Part shown: in pieces, positions 10,516 through 22,010 of the stretch | Layout of the letters: the number at the start of each line of letters is the position of its first letter | How positions within the stretch are numbered: the first letter of the stretch is position 1 | Source: Streptantibioticus ferralitis | Lineage (GTDB): Bacteria; Actinomycetota; Actinomycetes; Streptomycetales; Streptomycetaceae | Assembly (NCBI RefSeq): GCF_029223525.1 | Contig: NZ_JARHTQ010000023.1 | Coordinates: 1 to 64,000, forward strand | DNA length: 64,000 nt | Direction: 5' to 3' | Notes under the pieces: generated by a model | Databases searched by the model: none | What the model was told of the DNA's origin: nothing | The model's input: only the letters and a program-made list of their open reading frames with translations | Position numbers and translations under genes: made by a program

Positions 10516-11588
10516 CCGAGTTCGACCGGCTGCCGGAGGCCGCCGCCGAGATCTTCGGCGCGGAGGCGACGGCGGAGCAGGCGTACGACCTGCTCACCGT
10601 CGACGTCCCCGCCGCCGCGTGGATCTCCGCGCTGGAGACCGCCCGTGACCGGCTGGGCTGCGGCTACTTCGACTGGCTGAGCGCGGTCGACGAGCCCGGC
10701 ATCGGCTTCCGCGTCTGTGCGCATGTGGCCGACCCCGGGCCGGGCAGCGTGCGGCACCTCGTGCTGCGCACCACCGTTCCGCACGATGCGCCCGAACTCC
10801 CCACCGCCACCGGCGTTTACGCCGGTGCGGCCTGGCACGAGCGGGAGACGCACGAGATGTTCGGCGTCGACTTCACCGGTCACCCGCACCTGGTTCCGCT
10901 GCTGCTCCCGGAGGGCTTCGAAGGACATCCGCTGCGCAAGGACTTCGTCCTGGCCGCGCGGGTCGCCAAGTCCTGGCCGGGCGCCAAGGAGCCGGGGGAA
11001 TCCGATCACGGCGGGCCGAAGCGCCGCCAGATGCTGCCGCCGGGTGTGCCCGACCCCAACGAATGGGGCCCGCTCAAGGGACAACTGCCGCCCGCTCCGG
11101 CCCGCGCCGCCCGTACTCCGCGCGCCGCGGGTGCGGGTGCGGCGGCAGGCGAACGCCCGGTCCGGCGTGCCCGCAGCGTCACCGAGGGCTCCGCGAGCCA
11201 GCAGGCCGAAGCCGCGGCAACGCCCGCCCCGCGCCGTACCCGCAGCGTGAGCCAGGGCTCGGCCAGCCAGCGCGCCGCCGCGGAAGCGCGGCCGGAGGCC
11301 ACCGAGCCCGGCGCCGAGCGCCCGGCCCCGCGCAGGCGCACCTCCGACGCCCCCTGGAACCAGCCCCGACAGACGGCACCCGCGGGTGAGGACGAAGCGG
11401 CGAAGCCGGATGCGGCCGAGCCGGAGGCGGCTCAGCAGCCGTCGGAGGCGGAGGCGGAGGCGGCTCAGGCGAAGCCGGATGCGGCTCAGGCGCGGCCGGA
11501 GCCGGATGCCGCTCAGCCGGAGCCGGGCGCGGCCGAAAACCCGGACACGGCCGACGACAAGGGGACCGAAGGAGGCGAGGCGCAGTGA
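10512..11588 (+). CDS. nuoC: NADH-quinone oxidoreductase subunit C with long disordered tail
   Basis: 358 aa. Residues ~20-165 are the 30-kDa NuoC domain with the signature [19 protein letters not shown] and EGHPLRKDF. Residues ~190-358 are low complexity, rich in Ala, Glu, Pro and Arg, with repeated units such as [16 protein letters not shown] and [16 protein letters not shown]. The family is normally under ~250 aa, so the tail is unusual. It is not a NuoCD fusion: no NuoD sequence follows, and nuoH starts immediately (GTGA overlap). ATG 10512 overlaps the nuoB stop. The tail could contact another subunit or simply be repeat-driven expansion. Confidence 0.9.
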   Translation: MTEFDRLPEAAAEIFGAEATAEQAYDLLTVDVPAAAWISALETARDRLGCGYFDWLSAVDEPGIGFRVCAHVADPGPGSVRHLVLRTTVPHDAPELPTATGVYAGAAWHERETHEMFGVDFTGHPHLVPLLLPEGFEGHPLRKDFVLAARVAKSWPGAKEPGESDHGGPKRRQMLPPGVPDPNEWGPLKGQLPPAPARAARTPRAAGAGAAAGERPVRRARSVTEGSASQQAEAAATPAPRRTRSVSQGSASQRAAAEARPEATEPGAERPAPRRRTSDAPWNQPRQTAPAGEDEAAKPDAAEPEAAQQPSEAEAEAAQAKPDAAQARPEPDAAQPEPGAAENPDTADDKGTEGGEAQ

Positions 11589-12547
11589 ACGGCACTCTTG
11601 ATGTCATCCTGCGGCTGGTCGCCGTCCTGGTGGTCTTCCTGGTGCTGCCGCTGGTCGTCGGTCAGACCGAGCACAAGGTCATGGCCCATATGCAGGGCCG
11701 ACTCGGCCCGATGTACGCCGGTGGCTTCCACGGCTGGGCGCAACTGGTAGCGGACGGTGTGAAGTTCGCGCAGAAGGAAGACGTGGTTCCGGAAGGCGCA
11801 GACCGGCGTATCTTCCAACTGGCACCGGTCGTCTCCCTGTTGCCGTACCTCCTGGTGATGATCGCCATCCCGGTCGGTCCGCACGGCTTCGTCGGGCAGT
11901 CCATAGACGCCGGGTTGTTCTTCGTGCTCGCCGTGATGGGCGTCGGTGTGCTCGGCTCGCTCATGGCGGGCTGGGCCTCGGCCAACAAGTTCTCCCTCCT
12001 GGGCGGTTTGCGTACCGCCGCCCAACTCATGGCGTACGAGCTGCCGATGCTGCTCGCCGGAGCCTCGGTCGCCATGGCCGCGGGGACCCTCTCGCTGCCC
12101 GGGATCGTCCAGGCGTTCCACTGGTGGTGGATCCCGTGGCAGATCGTGGGCGGGGTGGTGTTCTTCACCGCGGGCCTCGCGGAACTCCAGCGTCCGCCGT
12201 TCGACATGCCGGTCGCCGACTCCGAGATCATCTTCGGCGCGTACACCGAGTACACGGGGCTGCGCTTCGCGATGTTCCTGCTCGCCGAGTTCGCGGGCAT
12301 CGTCGTGCTGTGCGCGCTGACCAGCGTGCTGTTCCTCGGCGGCTGGCACGGGCCGTGGTCCGGCAGCCTCGGCTGGCTGTGGACCCTGGTGAAGACCGGG
12401 CTGCTCGCCTTCGTCGTCATCTGGCTGCGGGTCACCTACCCGCGGCTGCGCGAGGACCAGTTGCAGAAGCTCGCCTGGACCGTGCTGATCCCGCTCGCCC
12501 TTGCCCAGATCGCGCTCACCGGCATCGTGAAGGTGGTGACCTCATGA
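11585..12547 (+). CDS. nuoH: NADH-quinone oxidoreductase subunit H (second copy)
   Basis: 320-aa membrane subunit at the junction of the peripheral and membrane arms, forming part of the quinone chamber. About eight hydrophobic helices are visible, with conserved segments [34 protein letters not shown] and [16 protein letters not shown]. In the canonical motif family members have ERK-type first loops; here it is EHKVMAHMQ. Starts GTG at 11585, overlapping the nuoC stop. Its stop overlaps the ATG of a 35-codon linker ORF rather than nuoI itself. Confidence 0.94.
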   Translation: MNGTLDVILRLVAVLVVFLVLPLVVGQTEHKVMAHMQGRLGPMYAGGFHGWAQLVADGVKFAQKEDVVPEGADRRIFQLAPVVSLLPYLLVMIAIPVGPHGFVGQSIDAGLFFVLAVMGVGVLGSLMAGWASANKFSLLGGLRTAAQLMAYELPMLLAGASVAMAAGTLSLPGIVQAFHWWWIPWQIVGGVVFFTAGLAELQRPPFDMPVADSEIIFGAYTEYTGLRFAMFLLAEFAGIVVLCALTSVLFLGGWHGPWSGSLGWLWTLVKTGLLAFVVIWLRVTYPRLREDQLQKLAWTVLIPLALAQIALTGIVKVVTS

Positions 12548-12651
12548 GCGAGCGAAGCTGGGGGGCAGCCCCGGCCGAAGGCTGGGGGAGAACCATGGGA
12601 ACGTGCGTCCTGGGCGGATGCCGCATCGAGCGAAGCGAGGTGCTCGCATGA
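12544..12651 (+). CDS. 35-aa linker ORF coupling nuoH to nuoI
   Basis: ATG at 12544 overlaps the nuoH TGA, and its own TGA (12649-12651) overlaps the nuoI ATG at 12648, so both junctions are ATGA. The encoded peptide begins [15 protein letters not shown] and ends IERSEVLA. The DNA contains GAGCGAAGCTGGGG, an imperfect G/C hairpin, and GAGCGAAGCGAGG, which resemble dispersed intergenic repeats of Streptomyces. Most likely a repeat inserted between nuoH and nuoI and was kept in frame so that ribosomes pass through and re-initiate. A functional peptide is possible but not supported by any recognisable domain. Confidence 0.5.
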   Translation: MSERSWGAAPAEGWGRTMGTCVLGGCRIERSEVLA

Positions 12652-13217
12652 GCCCTGTCCCCGGCCATGGCCTGGCCAAGGGGCTTGCCGTCACCCTCCG
12701 GACGATGACCCGTCGCTCGGTCACCCACCAGTACCCGGACGCGGCTCCGCACCTGCCGCCGCGCAGCCGTGGGGTCATCGCGCTGTTCGAGGAGAACTGC
12801 ACGGTCTGCATGCTGTGCGCCCGCGAGTGCCCCGACTGGTGCATCTACATCGACTCCCACAAGGAGACGGTGCCGCCCGCCGCGCCCGGCGGACGTGAGC
12901 GCAGCCGCAACGTGCTGGACCGCTTCGCCATCGACTTCGCACTGTGCATGTACTGCGGTATCTGCATCGAGGTGTGTCCTTTCGACGCGCTGTTCTGGTC
13001 GCCGGAGTTCGAGTACGCCGAGACCGACATCCGGGAGCTGACCCACGAGCGGGACAAGCTCCGCGAGTGGATGTGGACGGTGCCGACTCCGCCCGCCCTC
13101 GACCCGGGTGCCGAGGAGCCGAAGGAGATCGCCGCCGCCCGTAAGACGGCGGAGAAGCTGGCCGCCGCCCAGGAGACGGCAGCGCAGCAGACGGAGACGC
13201 CGGAGGGCGGCGCATGA
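12648..13217 (+). CDS. nuoI: NADH-quinone oxidoreductase subunit I (second copy)
   Basis: 189-aa ferredoxin-like subunit holding two [4Fe-4S] clusters that pass electrons to NuoB. Both binding motifs are complete: [15 protein letters not shown] and [16 protein letters not shown]. Start chosen at ATG 12648 ([15 protein letters not shown]) because it is preceded by GCGAGG and overlaps the linker ORF stop; the frame continues upstream without support. The last ~45 residues are an Ala/Glu/Lys-rich tail. ATGA overlap with nuoJ. Confidence 0.94.
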   Translation: MSPVPGHGLAKGLAVTLRTMTRRSVTHQYPDAAPHLPPRSRGVIALFEENCTVCMLCARECPDWCIYIDSHKETVPPAAPGGRERSRNVLDRFAIDFALCMYCGICIEVCPFDALFWSPEFEYAETDIRELTHERDKLREWMWTVPTPPALDPGAEEPKEIAAARKTAEKLAAAQETAAQQTETPEGGA

Positions 13218-13831
13218 CCCTCGCCGCAGGCCACCCCGGCTTCATGTCGCCGACCGGCGTCGAGATCGCCTTTGTGCTCGTCGGCATCGCCACGCTCGGC
13301 GCGGCCCTGGTCACCGTGACCACCAAGCAACTGGTGCACGCGGCGCTGTGGTTGGTGGTCGCGCTGGGCGGGTTTGCCGTCGAGTACCTCCTGCTGACCG
13401 CGGAGTTCATCGCCTGGGTGCAGGTGCTGATCTACGTCGGTTCCGTGGTGGTCCTCCTTCTGTTCGGGCTGATGCTCACCAAGGCCCCCATCGGCCGTTC
13501 CCCGGACGCCGATTCCGGCAACGGCTGGGTGGCGCTCGTCGTGGCCGTGGCCGCGGCGGCCACGCTGGTGTGGGTGGTCGTGGACGCGTTCCGCTCGACC
13601 TGGGTCGACCTGGGTGGCGCCGCCCAGGGGTCGGCCAAGGTGACCGGCGCGATCCTCTTCCGGCACTGGGTGCTGCCGTTCGAAGCGCTGTCCGTGCTGC
13701 TGCTCGCCGCACTGGTCGGCGCCATCGTGCTGTCCAAGCGCGGCGCTCCGGCCAGGCGCAGCCTGCTGTCCAAGAGCGAAGCGCTGCCCATGCGCGGTGT
13801 GCCGTCCGAGCGGAAGGCCAGGGAGAGCTGA
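13214..13831 (+). CDS. nuoJ: NADH-quinone oxidoreductase subunit J (second copy)
   Basis: 205-aa membrane subunit with five predicted helices. The conserved region containing [19 protein letters not shown] is the NuoJ helix-3 signature, important for coupling quinone chemistry to proton pumping. A polar loop (residues ~95-110) and a short charged C-terminus follow. Its stop shares the final A with the nuoK ATG (TGATG), a typical coupled junction. Confidence 0.93.
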   Translation: MTLAAGHPGFMSPTGVEIAFVLVGIATLGAALVTVTTKQLVHAALWLVVALGGFAVEYLLLTAEFIAWVQVLIYVGSVVVLLLFGLMLTKAPIGRSPDADSGNGWVALVVAVAAAATLVWVVVDAFRSTWVDLGGAAQGSAKVTGAILFRHWVLPFEALSVLLLAALVGAIVLSKRGAPARRSLLSKSEALPMRGVPSERKARES

Positions 13832-14241
13832 TGCACCTCGCCTACCCGGCGGTCCTCGCCGTCCTCCTCTTCTGCGTCGGCCTGTACGGAGTCCTCGCCC
13901 GGCGCAACGCGATCCTCGTCCTGATGTCCGTCGAGCTGATGCTCAACGCCGTCAACCTCAACCTCGTCGCCTTCGACGTCTGGCTCCGCGACACCCTGCA
14001 CGCGGGCCAGGCGCTCACACTGTTCACCATCACCGTCGCCGCTGCCGAGATCGGCATCGGCCTGGCGATCGTGCTGCTCGTCTACCGCAACCGGGGCACC
14101 TCGGACGTGGACAAGCTCACCGATCTGGCCGACACCGGGACCCTCCCCGACTCTGGCTCGGCCAGCATCGCACCCGCCACTGACAATCCCGCCGACACCG
14201 CCGCTGAGCAGGCACTTCGCGCCAGGGAGCAGACCGCGTGA
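13831..14241 (+). CDS. nuoK: NADH-quinone oxidoreductase subunit K (second copy)
   Basis: 136-aa three-helix membrane subunit. Conserved features are [27 protein letters not shown], with the proton-channel glutamate in SVELMLN, and [15 protein letters not shown] with the second conserved glutamate. Start ATG 13831 is embedded in the nuoJ stop. A ~35-residue polar C-terminal tail is longer than in minimal NuoK (~100 aa). GTGA overlap with nuoL. Confidence 0.93.
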   Translation: MHLAYPAVLAVLLFCVGLYGVLARRNAILVLMSVELMLNAVNLNLVAFDVWLRDTLHAGQALTLFTITVAAAEIGIGLAIVLLVYRNRGTSDVDKLTDLADTGTLPDSGSASIAPATDNPADTAAEQALRAREQTA

Positions 14242-16214
14242 CCCTGACGAACCTCGCCGTCCTCGTCCCCCTCCTGCCCTTCCTGGGCGCCGTCGCCGGC
14301 CTGCTGCTGGGGCGGCGCGCGCCCGGCTTCGTACGGCCGCTGGCGGTGCTGCCGACCTTCGCCGCGTTCGTGCTGGCCGTCCTCGTGGCCGCCCGCCAGG
14401 GCACCGGCGCGCCGACCGACGCGGGCACCCGGCTCACCCCGACCGGCTCGGTGCCCATCGACCTCGCCCTGCACCTCGACGGCTTCGCGGTCCTGATCGC
14501 CGTCCTCGTCGGGCTGGTCGCCACCTGCGTACAGCTCTACTCCACCGGCTACCTGCGCGACGACCCGCGCTACCCGTCGTACGCGGCGCTGGTCTCGCTG
14601 TTCACGGCGGCGATGCTGCTGGTCGTCTACTCGGGCGACCTGATGGTGCTGCTGGTCGGCTGGGAGGTCATGGGCATCTGCTCGTACTTCCTGGTCGGGC
14701 ACTACTGGGAGACACCGCAGGCCCGGTCGGCGTCGATCAAGGCGTTCCTGGTCACCAAGCTCGGCGATGTACCGTTCCTGATCGGCATCTTCGCGCTGGC
14801 CGCGGACGCCGGAACCTTCCGGATCAACGGCATCCTGACCGCTGCCGCCAGCGGGGGGCTGCACCACCCCACGCTGATCGCGCTGCTGCTGCTGGGCGGC
14901 GTGGCGGGCAAGTCCGCGCAGTTCCCGCTGCACACCTGGCTGCCGGACGCCATGGCGGGCCCCACCCCGGTCTCCGCGCTCATCCACGCGGCCACCATGG
15001 TCGCGGCCGGTGTCTACTTCGTCGCCCGCCTGCTGCCGGTCTTCGCGCTCTCCGCCGCCGCGCTGGCAGTGCTGGCCGTGATGGCCGCGATCACCATGAT
15101 CGGCTCGGCGCTCGCCGCGCTCGCCCAGGACGACATCAAGCGCGTCCTGGCGTACTCCACCATCGGCCAACTCGGCTATATGACCGGCGCGCTGGCCGTC
15201 GGCGACCGCAGCGCCGCCGTCTTCCACCTGCTCAGCCACGGTGCCTTCAAGGCCCTGCTGTTCCTCGGCGCGGGCGTGGTCATCCACGCCGCGGGCACCA
15301 ACTCACTCGCCGCCATGTCCCGGATGGGCGATCTGCGCAGCCGGGTGCCGGACGCGATGTGGACGTTCACCATCGCGCTGGCAGCGCTGGCCGCGCTGCC
15401 GCCGTTCTCCGGGTTCTTCTCCAAGGAGTCCGTGCTCCGCGCGGCCGAACACGCCGCGGGCGGCCACCAGCCGCACGTACCGACGGCGGTCGGGTGGACC
15501 GTGCTCGCCGCGGGCCTGCTCACCGCGCTGCTCACCGCCGCGTACGCCACCCGGCTGTACCTGCTGGTGTTCCGCGGCAGCGGTGGGCAGGCCCCGGAGG
15601 CGCACCGGCAGCCCGTGGTGATGAACGCCGTGCTCTGGGTCCTGGCCATCCCCGCGCTCGCCCTCGGGGTGAGCGCGGGCGTGCTGCCGAAGTGGTTCGA
15701 CGGCACGCCGCTCACCCCGACCCTGACCACGTCGATCGTCGGCGTCGGCCTGGCCCTGGTCGGCGTGGCCGTCACCAGCGCGGCATGGCGGGTCACCGCC
15801 GCGCGCCGGGTTCCGCTCGGCGCCGTGGTGACCGATGTGGAGGCCGAACCCGGCGCCACCGAGGCCGCCGCCATCGCCACCCACGAGCAGGCCTACGGTG
15901 ACATCGCCGCCGCCCCCGACCCCGCCGACCCGGGCCGTCTGCTCCTCGGTCCGCTGCACCGGCACGCGGCGCACGGCTTCCACCTCGACGCCGTGTACTC
16001 GGCGCTGTTCGTCCGCCCTGTGCTCGCCGCGGCGAGCCTCGTACGCTTCCTCGACCGTGAGGTCGTCGAGACGTACGTACAGGGCGCCGGAGCCACCCCC
16101 CGGCTGCTGGGCGCGGTGGTCCGCCGCGTGCAGACCGGCAATGTGCAGACCTACCTCAGCGCACTGCTCGCCGGCGCCGTCGTCCTCGCCGTCCTCGTCG
16201 CCACCGGAGCCTGA
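14238..16214 (+). CDS. nuoL: NADH-quinone oxidoreductase subunit L (second copy)
   Basis: 658-aa antiporter-like proton-pumping subunit at the distal end of the membrane arm. Recognisable NuoL motifs are [50 protein letters not shown] and [16 protein letters not shown], containing the channel lysines and glutamate. The C-terminal region carries the long lateral-helix portion and an extra helix. GTG start at 14238 overlaps nuoK. The length is within the usual range. Confidence 0.95.
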   Translation: MTLTNLAVLVPLLPFLGAVAGLLLGRRAPGFVRPLAVLPTFAAFVLAVLVAARQGTGAPTDAGTRLTPTGSVPIDLALHLDGFAVLIAVLVGLVATCVQLYSTGYLRDDPRYPSYAALVSLFTAAMLLVVYSGDLMVLLVGWEVMGICSYFLVGHYWETPQARSASIKAFLVTKLGDVPFLIGIFALAADAGTFRINGILTAAASGGLHHPTLIALLLLGGVAGKSAQFPLHTWLPDAMAGPTPVSALIHAATMVAAGVYFVARLLPVFALSAAALAVLAVMAAITMIGSALAALAQDDIKRVLAYSTIGQLGYMTGALAVGDRSAAVFHLLSHGAFKALLFLGAGVVIHAAGTNSLAAMSRMGDLRSRVPDAMWTFTIALAALAALPPFSGFFSKESVLRAAEHAAGGHQPHVPTAVGWTVLAAGLLTALLTAAYATRLYLLVFRGSGGQAPEAHRQPVVMNAVLWVLAIPALALGVSAGVLPKWFDGTPLTPTLTTSIVGVGLALVGVAVTSAAWRVTAARRVPLGAVVTDVEAEPGATEAAAIATHEQAYGDIAAAPDPADPGRLLLGPLHRHAAHGFHLDAVYSALFVRPVLAAASLVRFLDREVVETYVQGAGATPRLLGAVVRRVQTGNVQTYLSALLAGAVVLAVLVATGA

Positions 16215-16217
16215 GCC

Positions 16218-17776
<1,559 letters not shown>

Positions 17777-17777
<1 letters not shown>

Positions 17778-19285
17778 TGACCGACCTCGCCGGAGGGCTG
17801 GTCCAGTCCATCGACTGGCTTGCTGTCGCCCCTCCCACGATTCTCGCGGTCGTCGCGCTGGCCGTACTCGTCGCCGACCTGTTCGTCGACGAGGCGCGCA
17901 GGCCCCTGCTCGGCTGGGCCGCCGTGGGCGGTCTCGTGCTCGCCGGTCTGTCCCTGCTGCCGTTGCTGAACGGCGCCCGGACCACCTTCTGCCTCACCAC
18001 CGGTGCGCACAACTGCAGTTACGTGGCAGACCACTTCACGCTCGCCATCCAACTCCTGGTGATCGGCGGCGCACTTCTGACCGCGCTGCTCTCGCTGCAC
18101 AACCAGGACCGGCTGCCGACCGGGGAGTTCTGGTTCCTGCTGCTCTCCTCGGCGGCGGGCGCCGCGCTGCTGCCCGCCTCCCGTGACCTGGCGACCCTGG
18201 TCGTGGCCCTCGAAGTCGTCTCGCTGCCGTCGTTCGCGCTGGTGGGACTGCGCCGCTCGGACCGCCTGTCCAGCGAGGCCGCGCTGAAGTTCTTCCTGTC
18301 GTCGGTCACCGCGACGGCCGTGATGCTGCTCGGCGTGAGCTTCGTCTACGCGGCCACCGGCACCCTGCACCTGGGTGCGCTGTCCGACGGGCTCACCCAC
18401 GCTCCCGCACAACTGGTCACCCTGGCCAAGACCGGTGCGGTGCTCACTCTTGTCGGCTTCGCCTTCAAACTCGGTGTGGCGCCTTTTCACTTCTGGGTGC
18501 CGGACACCTACGCGGGAGCGCCGCTGCCGGTCGCGGCGTACCTGTCGGTGGTGGGGAAGGCCGCGGGCTTCTCCGGTCTGATCCTGGTGACGGTGATCGC
18601 CTTCAAGCCGTACGGGGACGTGTGGGGTCCGGCGCTGGCCGTGCTCGCCGCGCTCACCATGACCGTCGGGAACGTCGCCGCACTCCGGCAGCGCCCCGAA
18701 CACCCGCGCAGCGCGGTGCGGCTGCTGGCCTGGTCCTCCATCGGCCAGGCGGGCTATCTGCTGGTCCCGCTGGCCGCGGCGGGCTACGTCGCCGATCCGC
18801 GCCACCAGATCGGTGCGACGGTCTCGTACGCGCTGATGTACACGGTGGTGAACCTCGGCGCGTTCGGCGTCGCCGCGCTGGTGCTGCGCTCCGACGCGCT
18901 GAACCGGATCACCGACTACCGCGGCCTGTACGCCAGGCGACCGCTCGCCGCCCTCGCGCTGGCGTTCTTCCTGCTGTGCCTGGCCGGTCTGCCGCCGGGG
19001 ATCATCGGGCTGTTCGCGAAGGTCGTGGTCTTCTCCTCCGCGGTCGACGCCGGTCTCGGCTGGCTGGCGGTCATCATGGCGGTGAACGTGGTGATCGCGC
19101 TCTACTACTACCTGCGGTGGACGGCGCTGCTGTTCGTACGGCCCGAGCCGGTTCCCGGGGAGGCGGCGGCGGTGCGGACCCCGGCCTCCCTCACGGCCGC
19201 GATCGCCGCGGCGGCCGTGGTGGGCATCGCCCTGTCCGGCGCTCCCCAGCTTGTGCTGCGCTTCGCCTCGGGCTCGCTCTTCTGA
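17777..19285 (+). CDS. nuoN: NADH-quinone oxidoreductase subunit N (second copy)
   Basis: 502-aa antiporter-like subunit. Visible features are LEVVSLPSFALVGLRRSDRLS, AFKLGVAPFHFWVPDTYAGAPLPVAAYLS and LLAWSSIGQAGYLLVPLAA, typical of NuoN. ATG 17777 sits in the nuoM TGA. Last gene of the nuo cluster: no D, E, F or G gene lies on either side. Its stop codon falls within a short duplicated sequence. Confidence 0.94.
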
Positions 19286-19358
19286 GCGGTTCGCCTGCTG
19301 AGTGCTTCGGCTGCCCAGCGGCCTGTCTTCCCAGCGGCCTGTCTTCTGAGCGGTTCGC
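19278..19358. repeat. Short direct duplications at nuoN 3' end
   Basis: A 17-bp sequence TCTTCTGAGCGGTTCGC containing the nuoN stop occurs at 19278-19294 and again at 19342-19358. Between them CCAGCGGCCTGTCTTC is tandemly repeated at 19315-19330 and 19331-19346. This looks like local slippage or duplication of the gene end; the rest of the 208-bp gap to htpX holds nothing else evident. Confidence 0.8.
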
Positions 19359-19493
19359 GCGGTTCACTCCCACGAGCGGCGCGGGCGGGCACTGGCGGGG
19401 AACCGGCGGCTCCCGCGTGGCGTTGACCAGTACGGGAGGGTCCACTGGAGGGTGGAAGGAGAGTTCCCCACCGCACGTCTTGGAGGGCTGACC

Positions 19494-20354
19494 GTGCACC
19501 GCCGGCACAACGGGCTGAAGACCGCCGTACTCCTCGGGGGACTGTCCGCGCTCATCATCATCGTGGGCAGCTTCTTCGGGCGAGGGGGCCTGATCATCGC
19601 GGTACTCGTCGCGCTGGGCACCAACGCGTACGCGTACTGGAACAGCGACAAGCTCGCCCTGCGCTCGATGCGGGCCCGCCCGGTCAGTGAGTTCGAGGCC
19701 CCTGCCCTGTACCGCATCGTCCGCGAGCTGTCGACGGCCGCGCGGCAGCCCATGCCCCGGCTCTACATCTCCCCGACCGAGGCCCCCAACGCCTTCGCCA
19801 CCGGCCGCAATCCGCGCCACGCCGCCGTCTGCTGCACCGAGGGCATCCTGCGGATCCTGGACGAGCGCGAGCTGCGCGGCGTCATCGGACATGAGCTCAG
19901 CCATGTCTACAACCGCGACATCCTCATCTCGTCGGTCGCCGGTGCCCTCGCCTCGGTGGTGATGTTCCTGGTGAACTTCGCCTGGCTGATTCCGATCGGC
20001 CGTTCCGAGGACGACGAGGGACCCGGCATCATCGGCATGATCCTGATGCTGATCCTGGGTCCGCTCGCGGCCTCGCTGATCCAGCTCGCCGTCAGCCGCT
20101 CCCGTGAGTATGAGGCGGACGCGTCGGGCGCCCGCATCACCGGCGACCCGCTCGCCCTCGCCTCCGCGTTGCGCAAGCTGGAGATCGGTACGCAGCAGCT
20201 GCCGCTGCCGCCGGAACCGCGGCTGGAGACGACCAGCCACATGATGATCGCCAACCCGTTCCGTGCCGGGGACGCGTCCAAACTCTTCTCCACCCACCCG
20301 CCGATGGCGGAGCGCATCGCCCGCCTGGAGGAAATGGCCGGAGGCCGCCGATGA
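19494..20354 (+). CDS. htpX: HtpX-type membrane zinc metalloprotease
   Basis: 286-aa M48-family integral membrane protease that degrades misfolded membrane proteins. Two N-terminal helices (~10-50) precede the zinc motif HELSH at about residues 133-137. A pair of helices follows (~150-200), then [11 protein letters not shown], with the third zinc ligand glutamate, and C-terminal [14 protein letters not shown]. Start GTG 19494 has GGAGGG 6 nt upstream; the frame extends 14 codons further but lacks this support. Overlaps the next gene by ATGA, so the two are co-translated. Confidence 0.92.
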   Translation: MHRRHNGLKTAVLLGGLSALIIIVGSFFGRGGLIIAVLVALGTNAYAYWNSDKLALRSMRARPVSEFEAPALYRIVRELSTAARQPMPRLYISPTEAPNAFATGRNPRHAAVCCTEGILRILDERELRGVIGHELSHVYNRDILISSVAGALASVVMFLVNFAWLIPIGRSEDDEGPGIIGMILMLILGPLAASLIQLAVSRSREYEADASGARITGDPLALASALRKLEIGTQQLPLPPEPRLETTSHMMIANPFRAGDASKLFSTHPPMAERIARLEEMAGGRR

Positions 20355-20743
20355 AGACCATCCTGAACGTCATCTGGCTGCTGCTGTGCGGCATCTGGAT
20401 GGCCATCGGCTACGCGGTGGCGGGAATCGTGATGTTCGTCCTGATCATCACGATCCCCTGGGGCATCGCCGCGTTCCGCATCGCGGGATTCGCGCTGTGG
20501 CCCTTCGGCCGAACGACGGTGGTACGGCGTGACGCGGGCGTCGGCTCGTTCCTCGGCAACCTGGTGTGGCTGATCCTCGCCGGAATCTGGCTGGCCATCG
20601 GCCATATCGTCACCGGCATCGCGCTCTGCCTCACCATCATCGGAATCCCGCTGGGCATCGCCAACTTCAAACTGATCCCGATCTCCCTGACACCGCTCGG
20701 CCGGGAGATCGTGCCCACCGACCGCCCGTTCGCCGCGCGGTGA
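20351..20743 (+). CDS. yccF: YccF-family small membrane protein
   Basis: 130-aa protein with two homologous halves, each a pair of hydrophobic helices ending in a polar motif. The first contains [19 protein letters not shown] and the second [21 protein letters not shown], the double YccF (DUF307) domain. Function of the family is unknown. Start ATG 20351 overlaps the htpX stop, suggesting a shared membrane-quality role, though that is only contextual. Confidence 0.85.
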   Translation: MKTILNVIWLLLCGIWMAIGYAVAGIVMFVLIITIPWGIAAFRIAGFALWPFGRTTVVRRDAGVGSFLGNLVWLILAGIWLAIGHIVTGIALCLTIIGIPLGIANFKLIPISLTPLGREIVPTDRPFAAR

Positions 20744-20783
20744 GGCCCCACCGCGAACGCGGTGAGGCCTCTTCGGGTTCGGA

Positions 20784-20850
20784 TCAGCGGTCGTCGACTC
20801 AGCGGTCGTCGACTCAGCGGTCGTCGACTCAGCGGTCGTCGACTCAGCGG
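20784..20850. repeat. 15-bp tandem repeat, about 4.5 copies
   Basis: Unit TCAGCGGTCGTCGAC begins at 20784, 20799, 20814 and 20829, with a final half unit at 20844-20850. The half unit contains the yajQ stop codon, so on the minus strand each unit repeats CGCTGA, the last codon plus stop. It is between the convergent yccF-like and yajQ genes. Confidence 0.95.
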
Positions 20851-21332
20851 TAGTTGACGAACTGCAGCGCGAAGTCCAGGTCCTTGCCCTTGAGTAGCGC
20901 GATGACGGTCTGCAGGTCATCGCGGCTCTTGGAGCTGACGCGCAGTTCGTCGCCCTGGACCTGCGCCTTGACGCCCTTCGGGCCCTCATCGCGGATGATC
21001 TTCGCGACCTTCTTGGCGTTGTCCTGCGAGATCCCCTCCTCCAGGGAGGCGGTGATCTTGTACACCTTGCCGGAGGCCTGCGGCTCGCCCGCGTCCAGCG
21101 CCTTCAGCGAGATTCCGCGCTTGACCAGCTTGGACTGGAAGATGTCGAGGACCGCCTTGACCCGCTCCTCGCCGTTGGCGCGCATCTCGATCTTGTCGCC
21201 CGACCATGCGATCGAGGCGTCTACGCCCTTGAAGTCGTAGCGTTGCGAGATCTCCTTGGCGGCCTGGTTGAGGGCGTTGTCGACCTCCTGCCGCTCGACC
21301 TTCGAGACGATGTCGAAACTGGAGTCGGCCAT
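20844..21332 (-). CDS. YajQ-family nucleotide-binding protein
   Basis: 162-aa cytosolic protein of the YajQ/UPF0234 family (members bind c-di-GMP or nucleotides in some bacteria). It opens [24 protein letters not shown] and ends [12 protein letters not shown], both diagnostic. ATG 21332 is preceded by AAGGAG; the frame is open upstream to 21473 without support. Length matches the family. It is convergent with the yccF-like gene and lies just before tRNA-Tyr. Physiological role in Streptomyces is not established here. Confidence 0.92.
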   Translation of the reverse strand: MADSSFDIVSKVERQEVDNALNQAAKEISQRYDFKGVDASIAWSGDKIEMRANGEERVKAVLDIFQSKLVKRGISLKALDAGEPQASGKVYKITASLEEGISQDNAKKVAKIIRDEGPKGVKAQVQGDELRVSSKSRDDLQTVIALLKGKDLDFALQFVNYR

Positions 21333-21562
21333 GTTCAGTTGGCTCCTTGCGTCGGATGCTCGGGGGAGCGGACCGGGGACGAGCGGGCGCACACCACTGG
21401 TGCGGACCTCACGCCGCGAGCCCGGGCCGTACCCGCAAGCGTAGCCACCGCCACCCCCTGCGGCGCTGATCAACCAGGTGGCGGACCACCCCCCGTCATC
21501 AGGTATCGTTTACGTCGTTGCCACGGAGCTCAGCGAGAGCGGGCCCGAGCAGCACTTTTCCT

Positions 21563-21645
21563 GGCGGTGTGCCCGAGCGGCCAAAGGGAGCAGACTGTAA
21601 ATCTGTCGGCTTACGCCTACGCAGGTTCGAACCCTGCCGCCGCCA
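21563..21645 (+). tRNA. tRNA-Tyr (GTA)
   Basis: 83-nt type II tRNA with long variable arm. Acceptor arms GGCGGTG (21563-21569) and CGCCGCC (21638-21644) pair with one G-T; anticodon stem GCAGA/TCTGT encloses CTGTAAA (anticodon GTA); T arm GCAGG-TTCGAAC-CCTGC. CCA is not encoded. A tRNA-Tyr gene is the chromosomal integration site of SLP1 in S. coelicolor. Confidence 0.97.
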
Positions 21646-21694
21646 CATGGAAGAATCGGCCCCTGGCCTGCGGAAACGCGGGCTGGGGGCCGTT
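21633..21694. repeat. Left copy of tRNA 3'-end/terminator direct repeat
   Basis: The last 13 nt of tRNA-Tyr plus the following hairpin region, including CGGCCCC and GGGGGCCG arms. It aligns at roughly three quarters identity with 26321-26382, both beginning CCTGCCGCC and both containing GGAAACGC. Consistent with an old attachment-site duplication. Confidence 0.55.
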
Positions 21695-22010
21695 GCGTTG
21701 CTGATCCGTGGGTGACCGCTGGTGGCCATGATCATCCGTCCTGGCTGGCGCATTCCTGGCACGGTGAACTCCGAGCTTCCTGCCTCTCTCGATCTTGGCG
21801 AGGCAGGCGTGTGATGTGGGGAAGCCCCGGGTGCCGTCACGGGGGAGGCGGACGGCCCGGGCGGCTCTCGGACAGCCAGCCGAACGGCAGCGCCTTCGTC
21901 TAACTGGCCTGCATCCTTTCGAGGCCCGAAATCGCCCGGCGGGCGACAGCCCTCGCCCTAGACTCTGTGGCTTCCCGTTCCACCAGACCCGGCGAATGGA
22001 TTGCTCCCGC

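Noticed and set aside
10512-11588. NuoCD fusion that would supply the missing NuoD
   Set aside because: After the NuoC domain only low-complexity sequence follows; no NuoD motif is present before nuoH.
20784-20850. Possible CRISPR array
   Set aside because: The repeats are directly adjacent 15-bp units with no spacers; it is a simple tandem repeat.
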